A DNA stretch of 14,305 nucleotides from positions 17,225 to 31,529 of the forward strand of contig DEFE01000048.1 of the NCBI GenBank assembly GCA_002350625.1, read 5' to 3'. The stretch comes from Lachnospiraceae bacterium UBA2860 (GTDB lineage Bacteria > Bacillota > Clostridia > Lachnospirales > Lachnospiraceae). Below, one piece after another: positions 5,891-13,520 of the stretch. The position numbers and the translations under genes are program-made. How positions within the stretch are numbered: position 1 is the stretch's first letter; each line of letters opens with the position of its first letter. A model generated the notes under the pieces. It worked only from the letters and a program-made list of their open reading frames with translations, was not told where the DNA came from and searched no databases.

Positions 5891-7987
5891 GTTGTATCTT
5901 CTTTTCTTATTATATCCCCTGCCGGTCCGCTTCGGCTGTATATCCGGCGCTCCGGAAGGTCCGGCAGTGCGCTTCCTTGCGCGAATCAGCGCAGCCGCGC
6001 TGCCGGAAGCGTCCTCCAGGTTTTCCTTAAGAAGCACCATTCTGTCTCTCAGCTCCGCCGCCATTTCAAAATTCAGCTCCGCGGCGGCCGCGCGCATCTG
6101 CTTCTCGATGAGGGCAATCATCTCGAGGAGCTCCTCCTCGCTCATGTCCTCGGGCTCCTTGCCAAGCTTCTCCTCCGTCTCGGCGACCTCCTTCGCCGTG
6201 GAGATGAGATCGCGCACCGCCTTTTTAATCGTCGTCGGCGTGATCCCGTGCTCCTCGTTGTAAGCCTGCTGCAGCGAGCGGCGGCGCTTTGTCTCATCGA
6301 TCGCGCGCCGCATGGAATCCGTCATGACATCCGCGTACATGATCACGCGGCCGTCTGCATTTCGCGCCGCGCGGCCGATCGTCTGGATGAGAGACGTCTC
6401 CGACCGGAGAAAGCCTTCCTTATCCGCATCCAAAATGGCGACGAGCGTGATCTCCGGGATGTCGAGGCCTTCCCTTAAGAGATTGATGCCGACCAGCACG
6501 TCGAATACGTCGAGCCGCATCTCCCGGATGATCTGCGTGCGCTCGAGCGTATCGATATCCGAGTGCAGATAGCGCACGCGGATCCCGAGCTCCTTCATAT
6601 AAGCCGTCAGATCCTCCGCCATGCGCTTCGTCAGCGTCGTGATCAGCACCTTGTTGTGTTTATCCGTCTCCTTGCGGACCTCCCCCACGAGGTCATCGAT
6701 TTGTCCCTTCACGGGCCGCACTTCCACAGCCGGGTCAAGAAGCCCTGTCGGCCGGATCACCTGCTCCGCCCGGAGGAGCTCATGGTTTGCCTCATATTCG
6801 CCGGGCGTGGCCGACACGAACAGGATCTGGTCGATCCGCTCCTCGAATTCCCCGAAGTTCAGCGGCCGGTTGTCCAGCGCGCTCGGCAGGCGGAACCCGT
6901 AATCGACGAGCGTCGTCTTCCGGCTTCTGTCCCCGTTGTACATCGCGCCGATCTGCGGCAGCGTCTTGTGCGACTCATCGATGATGATGAGGAAATCATT
7001 CCGGAAATAATCAATCAGCGTGTACGGGGGCTGTCCCGGCGCGCGCCCCGTCAGATGGCGCGAATAATTCTCAATGCCGGCGCAGATCCCTGTCTCCCGC
7101 ATCATCTCCACGTCGAAGTCCGTGCGCTCTCCGATCCTCTGCGCCTCGAGCAGCTTGTCCTCCGATTTGAAATACTTTACCCGTGCTTCCTTCTCTATCT
7201 CAATCGCCACACAGGCCTCCCGCATGCGTTCCTCCGGGACGACGTAGAACGAGGCCGGATAGATCGGTGCATAGGTCAGCTCCGACAGCACGTCCCCGGT
7301 CAGAAGGTCAACCTTCCGCACGCGGTCGATCTCATCACCGAAAAACTCAATGCGCAGCGCGTACTCATTGACATCCGCGGGTATGATCTCCACCGTATCT
7401 CCCTTGACGCGGAAGGAGCCGCGCCGGAAGTCGATCTCATTGCGCTCGTACTGCATGTCGATCAGTTCTCTCAGCAGCGTGTCGCGGTCCTTCGCCATTC
7501 CCGGCCGCACGCTCGTCATCATGTTCATATAGTCGTCGGGGGCGCCGATACCATAAATACACGAAACCGATGCGACAATGACGACGTCTCTGCGTTCGCT
7601 TAAAGAAGACAGTGCCGACAACCGAAGCTTGTCGATTTCGTCATTGATCGCAGAATCTTTTTCGATATACGTATCAGACGACGGAACGTATGCTTCCGGT
7701 TGATAGTAATCGTAATACGAAACAAAATACTCCACCGCATTCTCCGGAAAGAATTCCTTAAACTCGGAATACAGCTGTGCGGCAAGCGTTTTGTTGTGCG
7801 CGATCACGAGTGTCGGCTTGTTCAGCTCGCGAATCACGTTGGCCATGGTAAAGGTCTTGCCGGATCCGGTCACGCCGAGCAGTGTCTGCGCCTGGTTTCC
7901 CTCCCGGAATCCCCGGACCAGCGCCCCGATGGCTTCCGGCTGATCGCCCGTCGGTTCATATTCGGAATGCAGAATAAAGTGATCCAT
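5873..7987 (-). CDS. uvrB: Excinuclease ABC subunit B (UvrB)
   Basis: UvrB is the damage-verifying helicase-like subunit of nucleotide excision repair. UvrA loads it on DNA and it recruits UvrC for incision. All landmarks are present: the EPTGDQPEAI entry motif (11-20), Walker A GVTGSGKT (38-45), and the Tyr-rich beta-hairpin that inserts between strands (about 91-116). Further on come DESH (337-340), VSATPGEYE, GINLLREGLDIPE (500-512) and QTIGRAAR (535-542). A UVR domain that contacts UvrC lies at about 623-658. A basic tail of about 45 residues (KRTGRGYNKKRRYNRGGKA at the end) brings the length to 704, longer than most homologues. The ATG has AGGAG close upstream. uvrA is not adjacent on either side in the window. 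The start lies only 25 nt after the T-run of the ftsX terminator, so no separate promoter is obvious. Confidence 0.98.
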   Translation of the reverse strand: MDHFILHSEYEPTGDQPEAIGALVRGFREGNQAQTLLGVTGSGKTFTMANVIRELNKPTLVIAHNKTLAAQLYSEFKEFFPENAVEYFVSYYDYYQPEAYVPSSDTYIEKDSAINDEIDKLRLSALSSLSERRDVVIVASVSCIYGIGAPDDYMNMMTSVRPGMAKDRDTLLRELIDMQYERNEIDFRRGSFRVKGDTVEIIPADVNEYALRIEFFGDEIDRVRKVDLLTGDVLSELTYAPIYPASFYVVPEERMREACVAIEIEKEARVKYFKSEDKLLEAQRIGERTDFDVEMMRETGICAGIENYSRHLTGRAPGQPPYTLIDYFRNDFLIIIDESHKTLPQIGAMYNGDRSRKTTLVDYGFRLPSALDNRPLNFGEFEERIDQILFVSATPGEYEANHELLRAEQVIRPTGLLDPAVEVRPVKGQIDDLVGEVRKETDKHNKVLITTLTKRMAEDLTAYMKELGIRVRYLHSDIDTLERTQIIREMRLDVFDVLVGINLLREGLDIPEITLVAILDADKEGFLRSETSLIQTIGRAARNADGRVIMYADVMTDSMRRAIDETKRRRSLQQAYNEEHGITPTTIKKAVRDLISTAKEVAETEEKLGKEPEDMSEEELLEMIALIEKQMRAAAAELNFEMAAELRDRMVLLKENLEDASGSAAALIRARKRTAGPSGAPDIQPKRTGRGYNKKRRYNRGGKA

Positions 7988-8011
7988 AGTCTCCTACTCT
8001 TCTCTTCTTCC

Positions 8012-8057
8012 AAAAAGAGGCACCGCACGCGCCCGCAAGCGGCGATGCAGTGCCCCT
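8012..8057 (-). terminator. Intrinsic terminator after ftsX
   Basis: On the minus strand GGCACTGCA (8046-8054) pairs with TGCGGTGCC (8019-8027) with one G-U pair. An inner CGCC/GGCG stem extends it, and TCTTTTT follows (ending at 8012). It lies just downstream of the ftsX stop (8064). Confidence 0.85.
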
Positions 8058-8063
8058 CCCATT

Positions 8064-8972
8064 TTAAACGTCAAGATGTCTTTTTACGGTGATCCACGCC
8101 CCGAAGAGGCCCACGCCCAGTCCCAGCATGAGGCCGATCGGGCAGAGCACGGTAAAGACCGTCGCCGGGCTCAGCAGCGTATTCTGCATGTCACCGAGAA
8201 AGCCGAAGCGCAGAAGGAGGCTCCCGACGAGACCCCGGTAGACGAGGAACAGGATGCCGAGCGGCAGGAGCGTTCCTATGAGGCCGATGATCAGTCCCTC
8301 CACGACGAAGGGCGCGCGGACAAATCTGTCGGTCGCCCCGATCAGCTTCATGATGCCGATCTCGTTCTTTCGCGCCGCGATGCCCATGCTGACCGCATTG
8401 GCGATCAGGATAATTGACACGATCAGCAGCACCACGATGATGCCGACCGACACGATCGTAAAGAGGCGGTTGAAACTCGCCAGATTTTTGACGGCGCCTG
8501 AGCTCTGGTTGATCTGGCGCACGCCCTCGATCTGCCGGATCCGGCTCACGACGTCGTCCTGTGCCTCGACATAGTCGACAAGCACGGTGTAACTCGCAGA
8601 GTTCGCGAGCGGATTCTCCTTGAAGCCCTCCGCCAGCTGCGGGTTGTCGGCAAAATGCTCCGCCTTGTAATTCTCCCAGGCTTCGTCGGCCGAAGTAAAT
8701 GTCGCTTCCGTGACGTGATCGATCGCGCGGATCTCGTCTCCGATCGCCGCCATGCGCTCATCCGTCGTACCCTCTTCGAAGAAGACCGTCACGCCGACCT
8801 TTTCCTCCAGAGAGCGCCGCACCGAATCGACATTCATGATGATCGAAAAGAGGAGACCGAATAAAAAGATGCAGGCTGTCATCGTCGCGATCGACGCGAT
8901 GGAGAACATCTTATTCCGTCCGATATTCCTGATGCCCTGCCTGATCTGGTAAAACAGTGAACTAGGCTTCAA
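8064..8972 (-). CDS. ftsX: Cell division ABC transporter permease-like protein FtsX
   Basis: Membrane partner of FtsE. In Gram-positive bacteria the FtsEX complex does not import a solute; it uses ATP to activate peptidoglycan hydrolases (such as CwlO or PcsB) across the membrane at division or elongation sites. Seen: a cytoplasmic N-terminus RQGIRNIGRNKMFS, membrane helix 1 (about 25-47), a 120-residue extracellular domain (about 48-168), then helices near 170-192, 221-246 and 271-293. The conserved cytoplasmic ARKNEIGIMKLIGATD lies between helices 2 and 3. A TTG start (8970-8972) is chosen because GAGGAAGG lies eight bases upstream. It overlaps the ftsE end by 11 nt and gives 302 residues, the usual length. 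A GTG at 8981 and a TTG at 9002 are alternatives with worse ribosome-binding sites. Its hydrolase partner is not in the window. Confidence 0.96.
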   Translation of the reverse strand: MKPSSLFYQIRQGIRNIGRNKMFSIASIATMTACIFLFGLLFSIIMNVDSVRRSLEEKVGVTVFFEEGTTDERMAAIGDEIRAIDHVTEATFTSADEAWENYKAEHFADNPQLAEGFKENPLANSASYTVLVDYVEAQDDVVSRIRQIEGVRQINQSSGAVKNLASFNRLFTIVSVGIIVVLLIVSIILIANAVSMGIAARKNEIGIMKLIGATDRFVRAPFVVEGLIIGLIGTLLPLGILFLVYRGLVGSLLLRFGFLGDMQNTLLSPATVFTVLCPIGLMLGLGVGLFGAWITVKRHLDV

Positions 8973-9645
8973 TATAACCACCTTCCTCGACGTCCCGCGC
9001 AATCGTCCCGCGGCGCATCATGATGACGCGCTTCTTGAACTGGTCGACAAGTTCTTTGTTGTGTGTCACGACGAGCACCGTCGTTCCCTGATGATTGATC
9101 TCATCGATCAGTTTCATGATCTCAAAGGCGTTGTGGGGATCCAGATTTCCCGTCGGCTCGTCCGCGAGCAGAATCTTCGGCTGATTGACGATCGCGCGGG
9201 CGATCGCGACGCGCTGCTGCTCGCCTCCGGAGAGCTCCCGCGGCAGGCTCTTGTACTTCTCCGCCAGGCCGACCTCGTGGAGCACCTGCGGCACCCGCTT
9301 CTTGATGAGCCGCCCCGGCGCCTCGACGGCGTGCATCGCGAAGGCGACATTTTCGTAGACATTCATCTCTTCAAGAAGGCGGAAGTCCTGGAAGACCACG
9401 CCGATCCCGCGCCTGTACTTCGGGATCTGCCGCCTCCTCATCGTGTTGAGCACGCGTCCCCCCACGGTGATGATGCCGCTCGTCGGCTCCAGTTCTTTGA
9501 GGAGAAGGCGGATCATCGTCGACTTGCCGGAACCGCTGTCCCCGACGACGAAGACAAACTCCCCCTGGTCGACGTGAAGCGAGATCTCGTCGACGGCGGG
9601 CTGCCCCTTCTCGTATTGCTTGCTGACACGGTCTAAATCTATCAT
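8962..9645 (-). CDS. ftsE: Cell division ATP-binding protein FtsE
   Basis: ABC-type ATPase that drives FtsX. Counted from the ATG at 9643-9645 (227 residues, typical length), it has Walker A GDSGSGKS (about 35-42), a Q-loop VFQDFRLLEEMNVYENVAFAM, the signature LSGGEQQR (138-145), Walker B ILLADEPTGNLDP (from 158) and the switch histidine in VVTH (195). The Q-loop VFQDFRLL distinguishes FtsE from LolD or MacB-like ATPases, and the overlap with ftsX confirms the assignment. An in-frame GTG at 9684 would add 13 residues but has no Shine-Dalgarno site, and it starts just after a terminator. The ATG is preceded by AGGAAGAAGGA about 12-22 nt upstream. No convincing promoter lies between the terminator at 9699 and the start, so expression may depend partly on read-through from the regulator gene upstream. 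Confidence 0.97.
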   Translation of the reverse strand: MIDLDRVSKQYEKGQPAVDEISLHVDQGEFVFVVGDSGSGKSTMIRLLLKELEPTSGIITVGGRVLNTMRRRQIPKYRRGIGVVFQDFRLLEEMNVYENVAFAMHAVEAPGRLIKKRVPQVLHEVGLAEKYKSLPRELSGGEQQRVAIARAIVNQPKILLADEPTGNLDPHNAFEIMKLIDEINHQGTTVLVVTHNKELVDQFKKRVIMMRRGTIARDVEEGGYIEA

Positions 9646-9698
9646 ATATGCCTGCTGTCCTTCTTCCTGTCCTTTGGGGGACACATCTCATATCGTGT

Positions 9699-9743
9699 AA
9701 AAACGCATCCGTCCGGATTGCCCGTAAGGCGGATGCGCCGTTT
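9699..9743 (-). terminator. Intrinsic terminator after the CdaR/PucR-like gene
   Basis: CGCATCCG (9730-9737 read on the minus strand) pairs with CGGATGCG (9704-9711) around an 18-nt loop and is followed by TTTTT (9699-9703). It lies about 20 nt after the upstream stop and 54 nt before the ftsE ATG. A matching AAAAC/GTTTT outer pairing makes it partly symmetric. Confidence 0.8.
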
Positions 9744-9759
9744 TGTTCCGATGCTTTGA

Positions 9760-10845
9760 TCAGTAATCAAGCGTCTCCATATATTTCATGTACTTGACGA
9801 CCATAAGTGCAATCTTGAATGTGATCGCGTCGTCGAAAACACGAAGGTCGAGTCCCGTGCTCTTCTGGAGCTTGTCCAGCCGGTACACCAGCGTGTTGCG
9901 GTGGATGTAAAGCTGGCGGGACGTCTCGGAGACATTCAGCGAATTCTCAAAGAACTTGTTGATCGTCGCCAGCGTCTCCTCGTCGAAATCATCCGGAGAT
10001 TTATCGGTGAAAATCTCCTTGATAAACATCTTGCAGAGCGGGATCGGCAGCTGGTAGATCAGTCTCCCGATGCCGAGCTGGCTGAACGCGATGATGTTGA
10101 GCTCCTCGAAGAAGATCTTGCCGACATCAAGGGCCATGCGCGCCTCTTTATAGGAGCGCGAGACTTCTTTGATCTCGCCGACGGCATTGCCGTAAGCGAC
10201 GTGGACGCCGCCGTGATCTCCCTGCTCGAGCGTCGAGACGATCGACTGGGCGATCGCGTCCATCTCTTCCTGCCCGTCATCGGCCTGCAGCTCCTTGATA
10301 ATGATGATGCTCTTCTCGTCCACCGCCGTGATGAAGTCGTTCTTTGACTGTGAAAACAGGTTCTTGACGGCCTCGAGCGTGCTGTAGTCCTTGCTCTGTT
10401 CGGACTCCAGGATGTAGACGACGCGGCGCCTCTCCGTATCGATGTGCAGCCGCTTCGCGCGGTTGTACACGTCGACAAGAAGGAGGTTGTCAAGAAGCAG
10501 GTTCTTGATAAAATTCTCCTTGTCGAAATGCTCTTTGTAGGCAATCAGCAGATTCTGGATCTGGAAAGCCGTCATCTTGCCGACCATCACCGTGTCCGCC
10601 GTCCCGGACGCGATGACGATGTACTCGAGCTGATAGTCGTCGTACACCTTGAAGAAGCGCATGTCCCGGATCTCCTGCGAGTCGGCCTGCGACTCGGCAA
10701 AGCTGATGATGTCGCTGCGGTTGACCGTGACGTCATCCCTCGTCGAAGCGACGACCTTGCCGTCGAGATTGACGATGGTCAGTTCGCACTTTGTAATGTT
10801 TCTGATCCCGTTAATGGTATCCTGCAATACCAGATTAGACAGCAT
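9760..10845 (-). CDS. CdaR/PucR-family transcriptional regulator
   Basis: Probable DNA-binding regulator of 361 residues. The C-terminus (about 290-350) is a PucR-type helix-turn-helix: ATINKFFENSLNVSETSRQL, then YIHRNTLVYRLDKLQ and GLDLRVFDDAITFKIAL. Residues about 140-255 look like the degenerate GGDEF-like domain of this family, ending in SYKEARMALDVGK. The N-terminal 105 residues resemble the sugar-diacid recognition domain of CdaR, with TIVNLDGKVVAST near 23-35. The ligand cannot be read from sequence, and no diacid or purine catabolic genes are nearby. The ATG has GGAGG seven bases upstream. It has its own promoter 15 nt after the glnN stop, and no terminator separates it from glnN, so it may also be co-transcribed. 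The neighbouring ftsEX suggests a cell-wall or growth-linked role, which is inference only. Confidence 0.9.
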   Translation of the reverse strand: MLSNLVLQDTINGIRNITKCELTIVNLDGKVVASTRDDVTVNRSDIISFAESQADSQEIRDMRFFKVYDDYQLEYIVIASGTADTVMVGKMTAFQIQNLLIAYKEHFDKENFIKNLLLDNLLLVDVYNRAKRLHIDTERRRVVYILESEQSKDYSTLEAVKNLFSQSKNDFITAVDEKSIIIIKELQADDGQEEMDAIAQSIVSTLEQGDHGGVHVAYGNAVGEIKEVSRSYKEARMALDVGKIFFEELNIIAFSQLGIGRLIYQLPIPLCKMFIKEIFTDKSPDDFDEETLATINKFFENSLNVSETSRQLYIHRNTLVYRLDKLQKSTGLDLRVFDDAITFKIALMVVKYMKYMETLDY

Positions 10846-10924
10846 CCTTTCCCCTCCGATTCAACATCCCGCACTGCGGGCTGTGTCTACAGCCTTTGTC
10901 AAAAATAGCAGAAAAGTTGCCTAT

Positions 10925-10954
10925 ATCATATCGCATGTTGCACAAAAGTGTCAA
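10925..10954 (-). promoter_or_regulatory. Sigma-A promoter of the CdaR/PucR-like gene
   Basis: On the minus strand TTGACA (10949-10954) is followed after 18 bp by TATGAT (10925-10930). The transcript would have a leader of about 70 nt. It includes two overlapping small hairpins (CCCGC/GCGGG at 10868-10880 and GGCTGT/ACAGCC at 10879-10894) that cannot both form. Confidence 0.75.
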
Positions 10955-10969
10955 GTTTCTTTCTGGTAC

Positions 10970-13081
10970 TTACACTTCAAACATCAAATCCGCATAAGAC
11001 GGAATCGGCCACAGCCGCTTGTCCACGATCATTTCCGCCTCGTCGACAGGTCTCCTCAGCGCTTCCATCGCCGGGACGACGCGGTCGCGGAACACGACAG
11101 CCTGCGCGCGTCCGGAAACCGTCATATCCGCCTCGTTAATCGCATCCCGGAGGGCTTCTTCAGCCTCGTCCGCTTCCCGGATGAGGGCTGTCAAAGTTCC
11201 GAGCAGTTTTTTCTGTACGGAGGCGTCCGCGCCTGCTTTTTCCACCGAGAGCGCCGAGTTCGCCAGCTGTTCGGCGCCGCGGATCATGGCGGGCATCAGC
11301 TGCTTGCTCATCAGCTCGAGCATCGTGCGCGCCTCGATGCGGATGTCCTTGGAATACGTCTCATACTTGACTTCGACGCGGCTCTCAAGCTCTTTTTTGG
11401 AGAAGACGCCGTACGTGTCGAACAGGCGCACGGCCTTATCCGTGATGAGCGCGGGAATGGCGTCGACCATCGAAGGAAGATTCGGCAGCCCTCTGCGGCG
11501 CGCTTCCGTCACCCAGCTCTCGGAGTAGCCATTTCCGTTAAACACGATGCGGATATGCTCCTTGGCGTAGGTCTTGATCAGACTATGCACCGCTTCCTCG
11601 AAGCAGTCCTCCCCTGCCTTCTCAAGGACTTCGGAGGCTTCGTGGAAGGCTTCCGCCACGATCGTATTGAGCACGACATTAGGCGAGGCGATCGAGTCTC
11701 TCGATCCGACCATGCGGAACTCGAACTTGTTGCCCGTAAAGGCAAAGGGAGACGTCCTGTTCCGGTCCGTGGCGTCCCTGCTGATATCCGTGAGTGTCGA
11801 CACGCCCGTGAGCAGTTTGCCGACGCCTTTGGTCTCGTCGGCGCGGCCGGTCGAGATCAGCTGCCCCAGCACGTCCTCCAGCTGCGCGCCGAGGAAAACC
11901 GAGATGATGGCCGGCGGCGCCTCGTTAGCGCCCAGACGGTGATCGTTGCCCGCCGTGGCGACCGAGCAGCGGAGCAGATCCGCATATTCATCCACTGCGG
12001 TGATGACCGCCATCAGGAAGACCAGGAACTGCATATTCTGATCCGGCGTTGCGCCCGGATCGAGCAGGTTGACACCCGTGTCTGTGATGATGGACCAGTT
12101 GTTGTGCTTGCCGGATCCGTTGATCCCCTCAAACGGCTTCTCATGAAGCAGGCAGGCGTAATTGTGCTTGTCCGCAACCTTCTTCATCATCTCCATCGTC
12201 AGCTGGTTGTGATCCACCGCGACGTTGGCTGTCTCGAAGACAGGTGCAAGCTCATGCTGGGACGGCGCGACCTCGTTGTGCTTGGTCTTGGCCGGGACGC
12301 CGAGCTTCCACAGCTCCGCATCCAGATCATGCATGTATTCGGACACCTTCGGCTTGAGGACACCGAAGTAATGATCCTCCATCTCCTGCCCCTTCGGAGC
12401 CGGCGCGCCGATCAGCGTGCGCCCGCAGAGCAGCAGATCCTTTCTCTCCTTATACAGATCTTTGTCAATCAGGAAATACTCCTGCTCGGAACCCACGGTG
12501 GTGTCCACATGGGAGACCTCTTCATTGCCGAGAAGATGAAGCACCTTGACTGCCTCTGTGCTGAGTGCCTCCATGGAACGGAGCAGAGGCGTCTTCTTGT
12601 CCAGCGCCTCGCCGCCATAGGAGCAAAATGCGGTCGGGATGTACAGCGTGCCGTCCTTGATGAATGCCGGCGAGGATGGATCCCATGCCGTGTATCCTCT
12701 CGCTTCAAATGTCGCGCGCAGTCCGCCGGACGGGAAGCTCGAGGCATCCGGCTCGCCCTTTACCAGCTCCTTGCCGGAAAAGTCCAGAACCACGCCGCCA
12801 TCCCCGGTGGGCGAAATAAAGCTGTCGTGCTTTTCTGCCGTCAGGCCTGTCATCGGCTGGAACCAGTGCGTATAATGCGTCGCGCCGTGCTCGATTGCCC
12901 AGTTCTTCATGACAGCCGCGACCGTGTTGGCCACATCCAGCTCCAGATGCGTTCCATTCTTGATCGTCTGATGCACCGCGCGGTACACATCCTTGGGAAG
13001 GCGTTCCTTCATGACCCTGTCATTGAAGACCAGGCTGCCGTACAGTTCGGGGATGCTCTTCGTGCTTCCTGTCTCTTCCAT
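10970..13081 (-). CDS. glnN: Glutamine synthetase type III (GSIII)
   Basis: Makes glutamine from glutamate, ammonia and ATP, the main route of ammonia assimilation. At 703 residues it is the size of the GSIII family, not GSI (about 450). Family marks include THWFQPMTGLTAEKHDSF (71-88), a catalytic-site EQEYF (199-203), TKHNEVAPSQHELAP (266-280), NGSGKHNNWS (321-330) and ATAGNDHRLGANEAPPA (375-391). RNRTSPFAFTGNKFEFRMVGS is near residue 450. The long C-terminal helical part is typical of GSIII. The ATG has GAGGAGG seven bases upstream. A consensus promoter lies 190 bp upstream, and the leader carries a terminator-like hairpin, so attenuation or antitermination control is plausible. It diverges from asnB, which consumes glutamine. 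GSIII of some Clostridia is controlled by ANTAR-type antiterminators; no such gene is in the window. Confidence 0.97.
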   Translation of the reverse strand: MEETGSTKSIPELYGSLVFNDRVMKERLPKDVYRAVHQTIKNGTHLELDVANTVAAVMKNWAIEHGATHYTHWFQPMTGLTAEKHDSFISPTGDGGVVLDFSGKELVKGEPDASSFPSGGLRATFEARGYTAWDPSSPAFIKDGTLYIPTAFCSYGGEALDKKTPLLRSMEALSTEAVKVLHLLGNEEVSHVDTTVGSEQEYFLIDKDLYKERKDLLLCGRTLIGAPAPKGQEMEDHYFGVLKPKVSEYMHDLDAELWKLGVPAKTKHNEVAPSQHELAPVFETANVAVDHNQLTMEMMKKVADKHNYACLLHEKPFEGINGSGKHNNWSIITDTGVNLLDPGATPDQNMQFLVFLMAVITAVDEYADLLRCSVATAGNDHRLGANEAPPAIISVFLGAQLEDVLGQLISTGRADETKGVGKLLTGVSTLTDISRDATDRNRTSPFAFTGNKFEFRMVGSRDSIASPNVVLNTIVAEAFHEASEVLEKAGEDCFEEAVHSLIKTYAKEHIRIVFNGNGYSESWVTEARRRGLPNLPSMVDAIPALITDKAVRLFDTYGVFSKKELESRVEVKYETYSKDIRIEARTMLELMSKQLMPAMIRGAEQLANSALSVEKAGADASVQKKLLGTLTALIREADEAEEALRDAINEADMTVSGRAQAVVFRDRVVPAMEALRRPVDEAEMIVDKRLWPIPSYADLMFEV

Positions 13082-13204
13082 AATGTATCCTCCTCGTCAT
13101 TGTCGTCTGCTCGGATCTGCGCGTCGGCTGCCCGGCACTGCGGCAGTCCGGACCTCCTGTCCGCCAGCCTCATGCCTCTCTCAGGCCTCTGCACATTCCT
13201 TTTA

Positions 13205-13254
13205 CAAAGAAAGGCGCTGCAAAATCCATCCTGCATATGGATTTTCCAAGCGCC
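13205..13254 (-). terminator. Terminator-like hairpin in the glnN leader (possible attenuator)
   Basis: In the glnN leader RNA, GGCGCT (13249-13254) pairs with AGCGCC (13213-13218), and inside it AAAATCCAT pairs with ATGGATTTT around a 7-nt loop. TTTCTTTG follows immediately. The hairpin starts about 10 nt after the predicted transcription start and more than 120 nt before the glnN ATG, with no gene in between. This is the layout of a leader attenuator. Confidence 0.7.
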
Positions 13255-13270
13255 GTTGCTTTATGCGCCT

Positions 13271-13298
13271 ATTATACACATTCATCCCAAAGTGTCAA
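13271..13298 (-). promoter_or_regulatory. Sigma-A promoter of glnN
   Basis: On the minus strand a perfect TTGACA (13293-13298) is followed after 16 bp by a perfect TATAAT (13271-13276). Transcription should start near 13264, giving a leader of about 180 nt. Confidence 0.9.
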
Positions 13299-13326
13299 GC
13301 GAAATGTATGCCTGTATACAATTCGC
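13299..13326. promoter_or_regulatory. Operator-like dyad between the divergent glnN and asnB promoters
   Basis: The arms GCGAAATGTAT (13299-13309) and ATACAATTCGC (13316-13326) are inverted repeats matching at 10 of 11 positions, with a 6-bp spacer. The dyad abuts the glnN -35 box and ends 2 bp before the asnB -35 box, so one bound regulator could control both promoters. It does not fit the GlnR consensus TGTNA-N7-TNACA. Confidence 0.6.
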
Positions 13327-13328
13327 TC

Positions 13329-13357
13329 TTGACACCGGCGCCCTCCCGCATCATAAT
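13329..13357 (+). promoter_or_regulatory. Sigma-A promoter of asnB
   Basis: TTGACA (13329-13334) is followed after 17 bp by CATAAT (13352-13357). Transcription should start near 13364. A second, weaker candidate overlaps it downstream: TTGACA at 13360-13365 with TATGAC at 13384-13389 (18 bp). Confidence 0.75.
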
Positions 13358-13419
13358 CATTGACAACGCTGGAGCGCCGGTTTTATGACTGCTGCCGGCC
13401 CCTGCGGATCAGCGGAAGC

Positions 13420-13467
13420 AAGCGGCAATGGCGCCGGTTTTTTTGTTGTGCCATTGCCGCTTTTATT
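13420..13467 (+). terminator. Terminator-like hairpin in the asnB leader (attenuator or end of a small RNA)
   Basis: AAGCGGCAATGGC (13420-13432) pairs perfectly over 13 bp with GCCATTGCCGCTT (13450-13462), followed by TTATTATG. The 17-nt loop itself holds a run of seven T preceded by GCGCCGG. It lies 56-98 nt after the predicted start and about 55 nt before the asnB ATG. No plus-strand gene precedes it in the window, so it cannot be the terminator of a visible upstream gene. Confidence 0.75.
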
Positions 13468-13520
13468 ATGGTTCTGCCGCGTGGCTTACGGTCAGTGCCG
13501 TGGAAAAGGAGAGCTTACCC

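Noticed and set aside
13293..13334. A GlnR binding site between glnN and asnB
   Set aside because: No TGTNA-N7-TNACA match was found on inspection; the dyad present has a different sequence and spacing.
10649..13363. A 904-codon open frame on the plus strand
   Set aside because: It runs antisense across the CdaR/PucR-like gene, glnN and the glnN leader, all well supported on the other strand. High GC at codon ends removes stops on the opposite strand, and the translation shows no recognisable domain.
13364..13520. A T-box riboswitch controlling asnB
   Set aside because: No AGGGTGGNACCGCG-like T-box sequence and no specifier-stem organisation could be found, and the leader is too short.
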